Of a stretch of DNA of 64,000 nucleotides, positions 16,089 through 23,627 are shown one piece after another. The stretch is from JBBDIK01 sp040880465 (GTDB lineage Bacteria; Actinomycetota; UBA4738; JBBDHU01): NCBI GenBank assembly GCA_040880465.1, contig JBBDIK010000013.1, positions 34,244-98,243 on the forward strand. The letters are read 5' to 3'. Made by a program: the position numbers and the translations under genes. The stretch's first letter is position 1, and every line of letters begins with the position of its first letter. The notes beneath the pieces are model-generated. The model was not told where the DNA came from, made no database searches, and saw nothing but the letters and a program-made list of their open reading frames with translations.

Positions 16089-17822
16089 ATGATGATGCGA
16101 GTGCGGCGCGATGAATCCGGCCTGGCGATGGTCGTGGTCCTGCTGGTGACGCTCGTGCTGGTTTCGCTCTCGCTGGTCGTCGTTCAACTCGCTTCGCATA
16201 GCACGACGTCGAGCAGTTACGACCAGCGTCGTCTCCAGGCCGTTCACGCGGCAGAGACCGGCATCAACGAATATCTGACGGTCCTGCCGACCACGTACGG
16301 TCCCGGGCTCTGCGCTGACGGCCTCTTGGATCCAGGACCCATCTCCACGTCGCCTCTCCTCGAATACACGTTGGACGTCGAGTTGCGCGACGGCGGCACG
16401 ACCGTGGGTTGCGCCGGCTACGACGGCAGGACCGTCGACACGGCGATCATCACCTCCACGGCAACGGCCGGGACCGCGACGGCGAACTCGACCGCGGTCA
16501 CCCGGGTGCTGCGGGAAGAGGTTACGCTCACGCCCATCGACGGCGACGAAATGAACCAGGTCATCTACGCGACTAACAGCGTCGACATCAGCGGCAACGT
16601 GGACATCAACGGGTCTGCGACGGAGAACGATGCGGATATCTACGTCGCCGGCGACTTCGCCGTCAACAACTACGCGAATGTCGAAGGGTCCGTGTACGCG
16701 AAGGGAAACGTCTCGCTCGGCCCGGCGTGTTACGCCGGGAGCATCTACGCGGACGGCAACGTAGAGAGCAACGGTGGCTCCTACGTCAACTACATCTGCA
16801 ACGGGAATACGCAGAAGCCGGGCGCCGTGGTGTGGGATAACGGCTACACGTATACGGTGCCCGCCGACGAGGGTGGGATCTGGGCCCGGGGGAACATCAC
16901 GCTGGGCAACAACGCGTACTCCTACGGGTGGTGCACGAGTCCAGGGGCGATCAGCGTCAACCACTGCTCGGGGTTCAACCCGACCAACACGAACGGGTTC
17001 CCCGCGAACTGCCCCAACCACCTGGCGCCCGGGCCGAACCAGGATCTCAACGCCTGCGGGATCAACCGGACGCCGCCACTGGTGGAGACGCTCCCCTTCC
17101 CGTCGCTTACGTACTCGGCCGCCGACTGGACGGCCGATGGCTACGCGGTCCACAACTACACCACCTGTGCTGCGGGGCAGTCGGCCCTCGTGGCCTACCT
17201 TACCGGCGTCAACCCCGTGCCCGCGTACGGCGGTACGCCTGCATGGACCGCCGCGGAGATGACCGGCAAGAACGTCCTCAGGATCACGAGTACGCCGACG
17301 ACCCCGGTCTGTGCGGTGACATTGAGCGGCATCTCCGGCACACTGCCGAACGATCTCGCCGTGATCGTCGACGGGTCCTTCGAGACGGGGGACAGCGGGG
17401 GCGGCGTGCAGATCACCAACTCGGGGGCCGAGACGCACACGTTCTACGTGATCCGGCCGCCGAACGGAACGCCTGCGATAAACCCGACCCCTGGGTGGAA
17501 CCCGCGCACGGGTGATGCCTCCACGGCGAACTGCGATGTGACGGCTTCGAGTGCCACGCAGAACGGATCCCTGGCTAAGAAGGACCAGAAATATACGAGC
17601 AAGACCGACATGTCGACGATCAACTTCTTCTCGTACACCCCGTGCGCCATCTACGCGTTCAACCAGAACAAGTCCGGGAGCGGCCAGTACATCGCGGGCG
17701 ACACGGTCTTCATCAAGAACTCGTTCACCCTCAACTTCAACAAGAGCGACGTGCCGGGGGTCGTGCCCATCGGCTACGAGGCCGCGCCCGTGTACGTCCA
17801 GGAACTGCGGGCAACGCCTTAG
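16089..17822 (+). CDS. PilX-like pilus assembly protein with a repetitive, probably beta-solenoid ectodomain
   Basis: A 577-residue protein. It begins MMMRVRRDESGLAMVV and has one hydrophobic helix (residues 12–36), as in PilX-N proteins, which enter the pilus without the canonical FTLxE motif. Residues about 160–310 carry short irregular repeats such as DISGNVDING, IYVAGDFAVNN and SIYADGNVESNG, reminiscent of right-handed beta-helix or polymer-forming (bactofilin-like) proteins. It is rich in Asn, Thr, Gly and Tyr. Start is ATG 16089, 7 nt after AAGGAG; an ATG at 16044 lies inside the previous gene. It is a candidate surface-exposed pilus component; function is inferred from context. Confidence 0.72.
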   Translation: MMMRVRRDESGLAMVVVLLVTLVLVSLSLVVVQLASHSTTSSSYDQRRLQAVHAAETGINEYLTVLPTTYGPGLCADGLLDPGPISTSPLLEYTLDVELRDGGTTVGCAGYDGRTVDTAIITSTATAGTATANSTAVTRVLREEVTLTPIDGDEMNQVIYATNSVDISGNVDINGSATENDADIYVAGDFAVNNYANVEGSVYAKGNVSLGPACYAGSIYADGNVESNGGSYVNYICNGNTQKPGAVVWDNGYTYTVPADEGGIWARGNITLGNNAYSYGWCTSPGAISVNHCSGFNPTNTNGFPANCPNHLAPGPNQDLNACGINRTPPLVETLPFPSLTYSAADWTADGYAVHNYTTCAAGQSALVAYLTGVNPVPAYGGTPAWTAAEMTGKNVLRITSTPTTPVCAVTLSGISGTLPNDLAVIVDGSFETGDSGGGVQITNSGAETHTFYVIRPPNGTPAINPTPGWNPRTGDASTANCDVTASSATQNGSLAKKDQKYTSKTDMSTINFFSYTPCAIYAFNQNKSGSGQYIAGDTVFIKNSFTLNFNKSDVPGVVPIGYEAAPVYVQELRATP

Positions 17823-17852
17823 GGGACCTCGCGGCTCGCTTGCATATCGCGG

Positions 17853-17858
17853 TAGGGT
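17853..17858 (+). promoter_or_regulatory. Candidate -10 for a leaderless pilD transcript
   Basis: TAGGGT ends 6 nt before GTG 17865 in the 42-nt gap after the PilX-like gene. No Shine–Dalgarno is present. Confidence 0.35.
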
Positions 17859-17864
17859 TCGCGA

Positions 17865-18644
17865 GTGCCCCTTGCCGTCGCGGTGGTGATCTGGTTCCTC
17901 TTCGGGCTCGTGTTCGGCTCCTTCGTCACGGTGCTCGTCTACCGGGTGCCACGGCACGAGTCCATCGCCAAGCCGGGTTCGCGGTGCCCAAGGTGTGGAA
18001 CGCCGCTTCGGGTTATCGATAACGTCCCGGTCGTCTCGTACCTGATCCGCCGCGGCAGGTGCCATGCCTGTGGCGAGCGCATCTCCGCCCGGTACCCCCT
18101 CACCGAGCTGGCAACCTCCGCCCTGTTCGTCCTGGCTGCCCTCGCGTTCCCCGAGGAGCCGTTCGTGGCCGGGGTCATCGCGATCTTCTTCGGCGTACTC
18201 CTGGCCCTGTCGCTGATCGACTTCGAACACCGGATCCTTCCGAACGCGATCACCTACCCGTCCCTGGTCATCTTCGCCATCGCCGTCGTCGCGGGGCAGC
18301 TCCTCGGGACGGGGATGTCCATCCTGGGGGCCGGCCTCGGCCTCCTTGGATACGCGGGGGCGCTGTTCCTCATCGCGTTCCTGTACCCCAAGGGGATGGG
18401 GATGGGCGACGTGAAGCTCGTTGCCCTGATCGGGCTGGTTGCCGGGTCCCTGGGGGCCGCCGAGGTGGTCGTGGCCGCGGCAGCGGGCTTCTTCAGCGGG
18501 GGCATCGTGGGGCTTGGCGTGCTCCTGGTGCGGCGCCGGCGAGGCCAGACGATGCCGTTCGGGCCCTTCCTGGCCTTCGGGGCGGTCGTAGGGATCCTCG
18601 TGGGGCCTCAGATCGCCTCCTGGTACCTGGGTCTGCTCGGGTAG
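17865..18644 (+). CDS. pilD: Prepilin peptidase / N-methyltransferase PilD
   Basis: A 259-residue polytopic membrane protein. The cytoplasmic N-terminal domain (DiS_P_DiS) has the zinc cysteines C41, C44, C66 and C69 (CPRC, CHAC) associated with methyltransferase activity. The type IV prepilin peptidase domain carries the aspartyl protease residues Asp119 (SLIDFEHRILP) and Asp182 (GMGDVKL). About seven hydrophobic segments are seen. It should process the four prepilins encoded upstream. The start is GTG 17865, supported by the N-terminal helix and the -10-like TAGGGT immediately upstream. Confidence 0.95.
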   Translation: MPLAVAVVIWFLFGLVFGSFVTVLVYRVPRHESIAKPGSRCPRCGTPLRVIDNVPVVSYLIRRGRCHACGERISARYPLTELATSALFVLAALAFPEEPFVAGVIAIFFGVLLALSLIDFEHRILPNAITYPSLVIFAIAVVAGQLLGTGMSILGAGLGLLGYAGALFLIAFLYPKGMGMGDVKLVALIGLVAGSLGAAEVVVAAAAGFFSGGIVGLGVLLVRRRRGQTMPFGPFLAFGAVVGILVGPQIASWYLGLLG

Positions 18645-18692
18645 CCCCTCAGCCGGACCTTGCAGCCCACATCCGCAGAAAGTCCTCAGGCA

Positions 18693-18726
18693 CGCCGAAA
18701 ACCCCTCCTGAGCGGGGGTTTTGGCG
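18693..18726 (+). terminator. Intrinsic terminator after pilD
   Basis: CGCC and AAAACCCC pair with GGGGTTTT and GGCG around a 9-nt loop, with one bulged G. The hairpin is GC-rich at the core, flanked by A/T tracts, and 49 nt after the pilD stop. Confidence 0.65.
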
Positions 18727-18751
18727 CTCCCGGGTTTTGTAGCGGATGTGT

Positions 18752-18780
18752 TTGAAAACTCTTGTTGCTACTGTTACTTT
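18752..18780 (+). promoter_or_regulatory. Promoter for the HTH gene and pilMNO (TTGAAA–17–TACTTT)
   Basis: TTGAAA (18752–18757) and TACTTT (18775–18780) are separated by 17 nt, one of the best sigma-70-like promoters in the window. The local sequence is much more AT-rich than its surroundings. It follows the terminator after pilD, so it starts a new unit with a leader of about 105 nt that contains the inverted repeat. Confidence 0.6.
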
Positions 18781-18836
18781 CCGTGGCGCCTGACCTTCCT
18801 GATGCGGGATGAGGTTTTTGGTGTGAACAGTTGTCT

Positions 18837-18877
18837 CAGGTGCCACATGTTACGTGTAGACGCACGTATGGCACCTG
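18837..18877 (+). promoter_or_regulatory. Nested perfect inverted repeat before the HTH gene, candidate operator or RNA hairpin
   Basis: The outer arms CAGGTGCCA (18837–18845) and TGGCACCTG (18869–18877) are perfect 9-bp complements. Inner arms TACGTG (18851–18856) and CACGTA (18863–18868) pair around TAGACG, leaving a 5-nt bulge CATGT. The structure abuts the Shine–Dalgarno GAGGAGG (18877–18883). It could be a DNA operator for the small HTH protein (autoregulation) or an RNA stem next to the ribosome binding site. Confidence 0.55.
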
Positions 18878-18893
18878 AGGAGGTGTGCGGCCC

Positions 18894-19100
18894 TTGAGCA
18901 AGAAGCGTGGTTTTTCGAGTGACCGGCTGCTGACGGTCGGGGAGGTCGCGAACGCGATGCGGGTCTCCAACATGACCGTGTACCGCCTGATCAAGGCGGG
19001 GCAGCTGGCCGCCATCCGGGTCGGCAAGAACTATCGGATCCGGGAGTCGGATGTGGACCGGTACCTATCGTCCCGGTCGGTCAAGGTGGAGGGGACCTGA
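18894..19100 (+). CDS. Small excisionase/MerR-type helix-turn-helix DNA-binding protein
   Basis: A 68-residue protein that is almost entirely one HTH_17-type domain: LLTVGEVANAMRVSNMTVYR then LIKAGQLAAIRVGKNYRIRE and DVDRYL. This wing-containing fold occurs in phage excisionases and in actinobacterial BldC-like regulators. No integrase or phage gene is near, so a regulator of the downstream pilMNO genes is more likely (inference). TTG 18894 is chosen because it lies 10 nt from GAGGAGG; GTG 18885 is in frame but only 1 nt from it. It overlaps pilM by 1 nt. Confidence 0.78.
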   Translation: MSKKRGFSSDRLLTVGEVANAMRVSNMTVYRLIKAGQLAAIRVGKNYRIRESDVDRYLSSRSVKVEGT

Positions 19101-20155
19101 TGGCGGGACCGCGGATCGGTCTGGACGTCGGCTCCACCGCCGTGCGCGCTGCCGAGCTGCGCTTCGGCGGCGATGTGCCGACGCTGGTGCGCGCGGCGCA
19201 GGTTCCGTTGCCGGCCGGTGCCGTCGAGGGCGGCGAGATCCGTGACTCCAACGTGGTGGGGGAGGCGCTCCGCGAACTTTGGGGCCGCGGCGGGTTCCGG
19301 TCCAAGCAGGTCATCATGGGCGTCGGCAACCAGCGCGTCGTCGTCCGCGAGGTCGCTCTGCCGTTCCTCCCGGAGAAGGAACTCCGGCAGTCGCTCGCCT
19401 ACCAGGTGCAGGAGTTCATCCCGATCTCGGTGGAAGAAGCCGTCCTGGACTACGACACGCTCGGCGAGTTCGAGCACGAAGGACGCAAGATGCTCCGGCT
19501 GCTGCTCGTTGCGGCGCACCGACAGATGGTGAACATGGTCGTCGACGCGACCGAGCACGCGAAGCTGCAGCTCATCGGTCTGGATCTGAACCCCTTCGCC
19601 TTGGTGCGCGCGGTCGGCGCGATCGATGCCTCGCTGGACGAGGAGAGCGAGGGGGAAGAAGCCCTCGTGGACATCGGCGCCCACGTCACCAACATCTGTG
19701 CGCACGACCGCGGCGTGACGCGGTTCGTCCGTATCCTGCCCTCCGGGGGACGCGACATCACGGTCGCGATCGCTCGTTCGCTCGGGATCAGCGAGGAGGA
19801 CGCGGAGCGGCTCAAGCGCGGCGAGCCCGTCGAAGGTGGCCCGAGCGTGGAGGAGGCGCGCGCACTGGCGATGACGCGCGCATCCGGGTTCGTCGACGAG
19901 ATCCGGAGCTCGCTGCAGTTCTACACGGCGCAGTCGCCGGGGACCCGGATCGGACGCATCCTGCTGAGTGGCGGGGGGTCCAAGCTCGACGGACTGCTGG
20001 AGCTGTTCCAGGAACGGCTGCCGGCGCCCGTCGACCGGGGCCACGCCCTGCAGCGCGTCAAGTCCGAGTTGACCCTGACCGAAGAGGCGCTGGCGGAGGC
20101 TGAGCCGGTGCTGACCGTGGCGATCGGGCTGGGGATCCAGGGGAGGCGTGCGTGA
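19100..20155 (+). CDS. pilM: Type IV pilus inner-membrane alignment protein PilM
   Basis: A 351-residue actin-like cytoplasmic protein. The N-terminal phosphate-1 motif is IGLDVGSTAVRAAEL, and the second ATPase phosphate motif is ALVDIGAHVTNICAHDRG near 190. A late LLSGGGSKLDGL is the adenosine-binding loop. PilM binds the N terminus of PilN on the cytoplasmic face. The ATG overlaps the HTH stop and the stop overlaps the pilN GTG by 4 nt, so the genes are translationally coupled. Confidence 0.93.
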   Translation: MAGPRIGLDVGSTAVRAAELRFGGDVPTLVRAAQVPLPAGAVEGGEIRDSNVVGEALRELWGRGGFRSKQVIMGVGNQRVVVREVALPFLPEKELRQSLAYQVQEFIPISVEEAVLDYDTLGEFEHEGRKMLRLLLVAAHRQMVNMVVDATEHAKLQLIGLDLNPFALVRAVGAIDASLDEESEGEEALVDIGAHVTNICAHDRGVTRFVRILPSGGRDITVAIARSLGISEEDAERLKRGEPVEGGPSVEEARALAMTRASGFVDEIRSSLQFYTAQSPGTRIGRILLSGGGSKLDGLLELFQERLPAPVDRGHALQRVKSELTLTEEALAEAEPVLTVAIGLGIQGRRA

Positions 20156-20781
20156 GCCAGGTCAACCTCCTCCCCCCCGAAGTACGCCAGAAGATCAAGC
20201 TCCGGCGTCTGACGATCGGGATCGGGCTCGCGGGATCCGGTGTGATCGCGCTGCTCATCCTGTTCTGGGTCGCACAGGGTGTGACGCTGCAGCGGGTCGA
20301 GCGGGAGACCACCGCGCAGGAGGCGACGAACGCAGAGCTGACGACCCAGGTGAATGACCTCCAGGTGTATCAGGATCTCGAGGACCAGCTGACATCGCGG
20401 GACACCTTGGTGGCGTCAGCCCTGGAGAACGAGGTGTCGTGGTCCAGCGTCCTGCGTGACGTGCAGTTGATCATCCCGGACCGCATCGGGCTCTCGAGCT
20501 TCACGGGCTCGATCAATGAGGCTGGCAATGCTGGCGAGGAGGAGGAAGTCGGCATCATCGGCGAGATGGAGTTCGGAGGCCAGTCGGAAGGCACCCTGCG
20601 CCTCGCGCGATGGATCGCACGTCAGACGGAGGTCAACGGGTGGGCGAACCCGTGGCTCAGCAGCGCCACCGAGACGGAGGAATTCTCGAACCAGTACGAG
20701 TTCAGCTCGACGGTTGACCTGTTGACCGGCGCCACGACTCCGCGGGGCAAGGGTCCGACGGGGACGGAGGCGGGGGCATGA
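20152..20781 (+). CDS. pilN: Type IV pilus assembly protein PilN
   Basis: A 209-residue bitopic protein starting with the conserved PilM-binding peptide SQVNLLPPEVR, followed by a single transmembrane helix (about 22–45, IGIGLAGSGVIALLILFWVA) and a periplasm-side/extracytoplasmic domain with a coiled coil (RETTAQEATNAELTTQVNDL). It is embedded in a pilMNO block with 4-nt overlaps at both ends. A PilN role in linking PilM to PilO is well supported by the motif and order. Confidence 0.9.
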   Translation: MSQVNLLPPEVRQKIKLRRLTIGIGLAGSGVIALLILFWVAQGVTLQRVERETTAQEATNAELTTQVNDLQVYQDLEDQLTSRDTLVASALENEVSWSSVLRDVQLIIPDRIGLSSFTGSINEAGNAGEEEEVGIIGEMEFGGQSEGTLRLARWIARQTEVNGWANPWLSSATETEEFSNQYEFSSTVDLLTGATTPRGKGPTGTEAGA

Positions 20782-21353
20782 ATCGGCGAGCTCCCATCTT
20801 CGTCGGTATCGGCGTCGTGGTGGCGATCGTCCTCGTCTTGCTCGTGCTCGTGATGCCGCAGCGTGGCAAGGTGAGTGACGCGCAGGCGGCGCTCGAAACG
20901 GCCCAGGCCGCGGAGCTCACCTTGCGTACGGAGCTCGAAGGTCTGCTGGAGCTGAAGAAGAGCGCGCCCGAGTTCCAGCGCCAGCTGGACCAGGCGAAGA
21001 CGCTGATCCCCGAGCAGGCGGACATCCCGGGCCTGATCCGCAACCTGCAGCTCGTCGCCAACAAGACCGGGGTGGATTTCGCCGTTCTCGGCGTATCGAA
21101 CCCCCAGCTGAGCGAGCAAGGGGATTTCTCAGCTATCGCTCTTACGATCACGATCAGCGGGACATTCATCCAGGTATCGCAGTACCTCTTCGAGATCGAG
21201 CATCTCCCGCGAGCCCTGAAGATCCTCAACGTAACGGTCAGCCCAACCGAATATCCGACGCTGAGCTCGAACCTGTCCGTGGAGACGTATACGACCGACA
21301 TAGCTTCCGGTCCGGGGACACAGCCAGGCTCCCAAGCGGCTGAGGGAGGGTAG
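20778..21353 (+). CDS. pilO: Type IV pilus assembly protein PilO
   Basis: A 191-residue bitopic protein: a transmembrane helix at about residues 7–30 (IFVGIGVVVAIVLVLLVLVM), a coiled coil (AALETAQAAELTLRTELEGL), and a ferredoxin-like domain with LVANKTGVDFAVLG and LPRALKILNVTVSP typical of PilO. PilO pairs with PilN as the alignment complex. It starts at ATG 20778, overlapping the pilN stop, and is followed after 12 nt by a PilP-like gene. Confidence 0.88.
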   Translation: MNRRAPIFVGIGVVVAIVLVLLVLVMPQRGKVSDAQAALETAQAAELTLRTELEGLLELKKSAPEFQRQLDQAKTLIPEQADIPGLIRNLQLVANKTGVDFAVLGVSNPQLSEQGDFSAIALTITISGTFIQVSQYLFEIEHLPRALKILNVTVSPTEYPTLSSNLSVETYTTDIASGPGTQPGSQAAEGG

Positions 21354-21365
21354 GCTGAGGTAACC

Positions 21366-21929
21366 ATGGCACTCTCACCATCGGACAAGCGAGCACTGAT
21401 CATCCTCGGGGCGGTGGCGGGGATCGCCATCGTCGTGTTCCTCGGGATGAAACTCTTGGGCGGCGGGGGTGGGGACGAGGCTGCATCTCCGGTCGCCGAT
21501 GGCACCTCCCCGGGTGCGACCACCTCCGACGTGTCTCCGGCGCCATCGACGGGCGACGGGACCACCGGGGTGAGTCCGGCTCCGCCGGGAACGGACTCGT
21601 TCGTGATCAGCGGGAAGGACCCCTTCAGCCCGCTACCCTTGGTGACTCCGTCGGTGAGCGTGAGCCCGGTGCCCGGCGAGTCGCCGAGCACCGGCACCTG
21701 CGAGCAGACCGCGACGATCGACGGGAACGAGGTCACCCTCAATAAGGTGATCGACAAGGCCGATGCCGACATCGTGAAGGTCACGGTCAACGACTCCCCC
21801 TACAGCGCAGCGCAAGGCGATACGTTCGCCCGCTACTACACGGCCGTCGTGGTCGATCCGACGGCTGCCCAGGCGGAGTTCAACTACAGCAAGGGCTCGG
21901 TGAACGAGTCCTTCACCCTCTGCATCTAG
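21366..21929 (+). CDS. PilP/GspC-like membrane-anchored protein of the pilus cluster
   Basis: A 187-residue protein with an N-terminal transmembrane helix (about 10–30), a Ser/Pro/Thr-rich linker, then DSFVISGKDPFSPLPLV. The G-[KR]-[DN]-PF box is typical of proteins that follow PilO (PilP-like or GspC-like). The C-terminal domain of about 70 residues has two cysteines (STGTCEQT … TLCI) and could be disulphide-bonded. No lipobox is seen. The function is inferred from position and the DPF box only. Confidence 0.6.
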   Translation: MALSPSDKRALIILGAVAGIAIVVFLGMKLLGGGGGDEAASPVADGTSPGATTSDVSPAPSTGDGTTGVSPAPPGTDSFVISGKDPFSPLPLVTPSVSVSPVPGESPSTGTCEQTATIDGNEVTLNKVIDKADADIVKVTVNDSPYSAAQGDTFARYYTAVVVDPTAAQAEFNYSKGSVNESFTLCI

Positions 21930-21966
21930 GCGCCGCAGGCGAGGTCGGCCCTATGCGCCGCGTGTG

Positions 21967-21972
21967 TAGGTT
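21967..21972 (+). promoter_or_regulatory. Candidate -10 for a leaderless aroC transcript
   Basis: TAGGTT ends 6 nt before ATG 21979. GGAG lies only 1 nt from the start, too close to act as a Shine–Dalgarno, so leaderless initiation is favoured. Confidence 0.4.
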
Positions 21973-21978
21973 GGAGAC

Positions 21979-23127
21979 ATGCTGAGACAGCTCACCGCTG
22001 GTGAATCCCATGGCAAGGGGCTCGTTGCCGTGCTCGAGGGACTGCCTGCCGCCGTCCCGGTTTCCAAGGACGGTCTCGCGGGAGAACTCGCGCGGCGGCG
22101 GCTCGGCCACGGGCGTAGCGGGCGTCAGTCGTTCGAGGCCGACCGGTTCGAGATCCTGTCCGGTGTCCGTCACGGCGTGACCCTGGGATCCCCGATCTCC
22201 GTCACGATCGAGAACAAGGAATGGGCGAAGAAGTGGCGCCGCACCATGGCGGTCGAGGGGCGTGCGGACCCGAAGGAACGGCTCACGCGCCCGCGGCCCG
22301 GTCATGCGGATCTGGCAGGCGTGCAGAAGTACGGGTTCGACGACGTTCGCAACGTGCTGGAGCGCGCCAGTGCCCGGGAAACGGCAGCTCGCGTCGCCCT
22401 CGGGTACTTCTGCAAGGCGTTCCTGTCGGAGCTCGGCATCGCGGTCGTCTCGCACGTGGTGAGGATCGGCAAGGTCGCCTCCCGCGGGAAGGCGCCGTTG
22501 CCGGAGGATCTGGTACGCGTGGACCGGTCGCCGGTGCGGTGCTTGGATGCGGAGGCCTCGAAGCGGATGGTGGCCCAGATCAACGCCGTCCGGAAGTCGC
22601 GCGACACGGTCGGTGGCACGATCGAGGTCCTCGGATACGGAGTGCCGCCCGGGGTCGGGTCCTATGTCCAGTACGACCGGAAGCTGGACGCCCGCCTCGC
22701 ACTCGGCTTCATGAGCATCCAGTCCGTCAAGGGTGTCGAGGTGGGGGATGGGTTCGCCACCGCCGCGCGGTGGGGGTCCAAGGCGCACGATGCGATCTTC
22801 CCGGGCGAAGGGAGTCCATCCCGCCGGACCGCCCGTGCCGGCGGGATCGAGGGCGGGATGAGCACCGGGCAGCCGATCCGGGTGCGCGCGGCGATGAAAC
22901 CGTTCTCGAGCCTTCCCAAGGCCCTGGCGACGGTCGATCTCGCGACCGGGAAAGCCGCCGAGGCGATCCGACAACGCACCGACGTGTGTGCGGTCCCCGC
23001 CGGCGCGGTCGTCGGTGAAGCGGCCATGGCGTTCGCCCTGGCCGAGGCGGTCCTGGAGAAGTTCGGTGGGGATTCGCTTGCGGAGACCCGTCGGAACCTC
23101 GAGTCCTATCTCGACACCCTGTCGTGA
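21979..23127 (+). CDS. aroC: Chorismate synthase
   Basis: A 382-residue AroC, normal length. It converts EPSP to chorismate using reduced FMN. The three signatures are visible: GESHGKGLVAVLEGLPA at the N terminus, the central RASARETAARVALGY block, and the C-terminal ATGKAAEAIRQRTDVCAVPA region with AGGIEGGMSTGQPIRVR before it. It is first in the aroC-aroK-aroB-aroQ block, with 4-nt overlaps throughout. Confidence 0.96.
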   Translation: MLRQLTAGESHGKGLVAVLEGLPAAVPVSKDGLAGELARRRLGHGRSGRQSFEADRFEILSGVRHGVTLGSPISVTIENKEWAKKWRRTMAVEGRADPKERLTRPRPGHADLAGVQKYGFDDVRNVLERASARETAARVALGYFCKAFLSELGIAVVSHVVRIGKVASRGKAPLPEDLVRVDRSPVRCLDAEASKRMVAQINAVRKSRDTVGGTIEVLGYGVPPGVGSYVQYDRKLDARLALGFMSIQSVKGVEVGDGFATAARWGSKAHDAIFPGEGSPSRRTARAGGIEGGMSTGQPIRVRAAMKPFSSLPKALATVDLATGKAAEAIRQRTDVCAVPAGAVVGEAAMAFALAEAVLEKFGGDSLAETRRNLESYLDTLS

Positions 23128-23627
23128 GGGGGAACGTGTACCTGATCGGCATGCCGGGGTCGGGGAAGTCGGAGGTCGGCCGGATCGTCGCGGACGCGTT
23201 GCAGATGCCGTTCGCCGACCTGGACGAGGAGATCGAGCGCGAGGCAGGCATGTCGATCGCGGAGATCTTCGCCGCGGAAGGGGAGTCGGGGTTCCGCCGG
23301 CGTGAGACCTCGGTGCTCTCGCGCGTATCTTCCCGCAACCGGATGGTGGTCGCGTGCGGAGGCGGGACGGTGCTGGACCCGGACAACCGGACGCTGCTGC
23401 GCGCCGGTGGGACCGTCGTCTGGCTGAACGTGCCGGCAGAGGTGATCGTCGAGCGGCTGGACTTCGACGGTGGTCGGCCGCTGCTGCGCGCGCCGGAGGA
23501 CGTCGACGCGCTGTTGAAGGAGCGAGAGCCGTTGTACCGGGAGTCGGCGAACGTCGTGGTCGACGCGGACGGCGAGCTCGAGGCGGTCGCGGCCGAAGTC
23601 CTCCGCCGTCTGGAGGCGCGGGGATGA
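23124..23627 (+). CDS. aroK: Shikimate kinase
   Basis: A 167-residue P-loop kinase that phosphorylates shikimate. Walker A is GMPGSGKSEVG at residues 8–18. The shikimate-binding residues are in FADLDEEIEREAG (Asp), ESGFRRRET (Arg), and ACGGGTVL (GGG). The LID region is RPLLRAPE. It starts at GTG 23124 inside the aroC stop and ends inside the aroB start. Standard actinobacterial length. Confidence 0.95.
   Translation: MRGNVYLIGMPGSGKSEVGRIVADALQMPFADLDEEIEREAGMSIAEIFAAEGESGFRRRETSVLSRVSSRNRMVVACGGGTVLDPDNRTLLRAGGTVVWLNVPAEVIVERLDFDGGRPLLRAPEDVDALLKEREPLYRESANVVVDADGELEAVAAEVLRRLEARG

Noticed and set aside
15924..18230. 768-codon open frame on the minus strand over the minor pilin genes
   Set aside because: Antisense to three coherent pilus genes with prepilin signals. 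Composition is that of a reverse-complement shadow.
18894..19100. The HTH gene as a phage excisionase marking an integrated element
   Set aside because: No integrase, attachment repeats or phage genes are nearby, and the flanking genes are coherent pilus genes.
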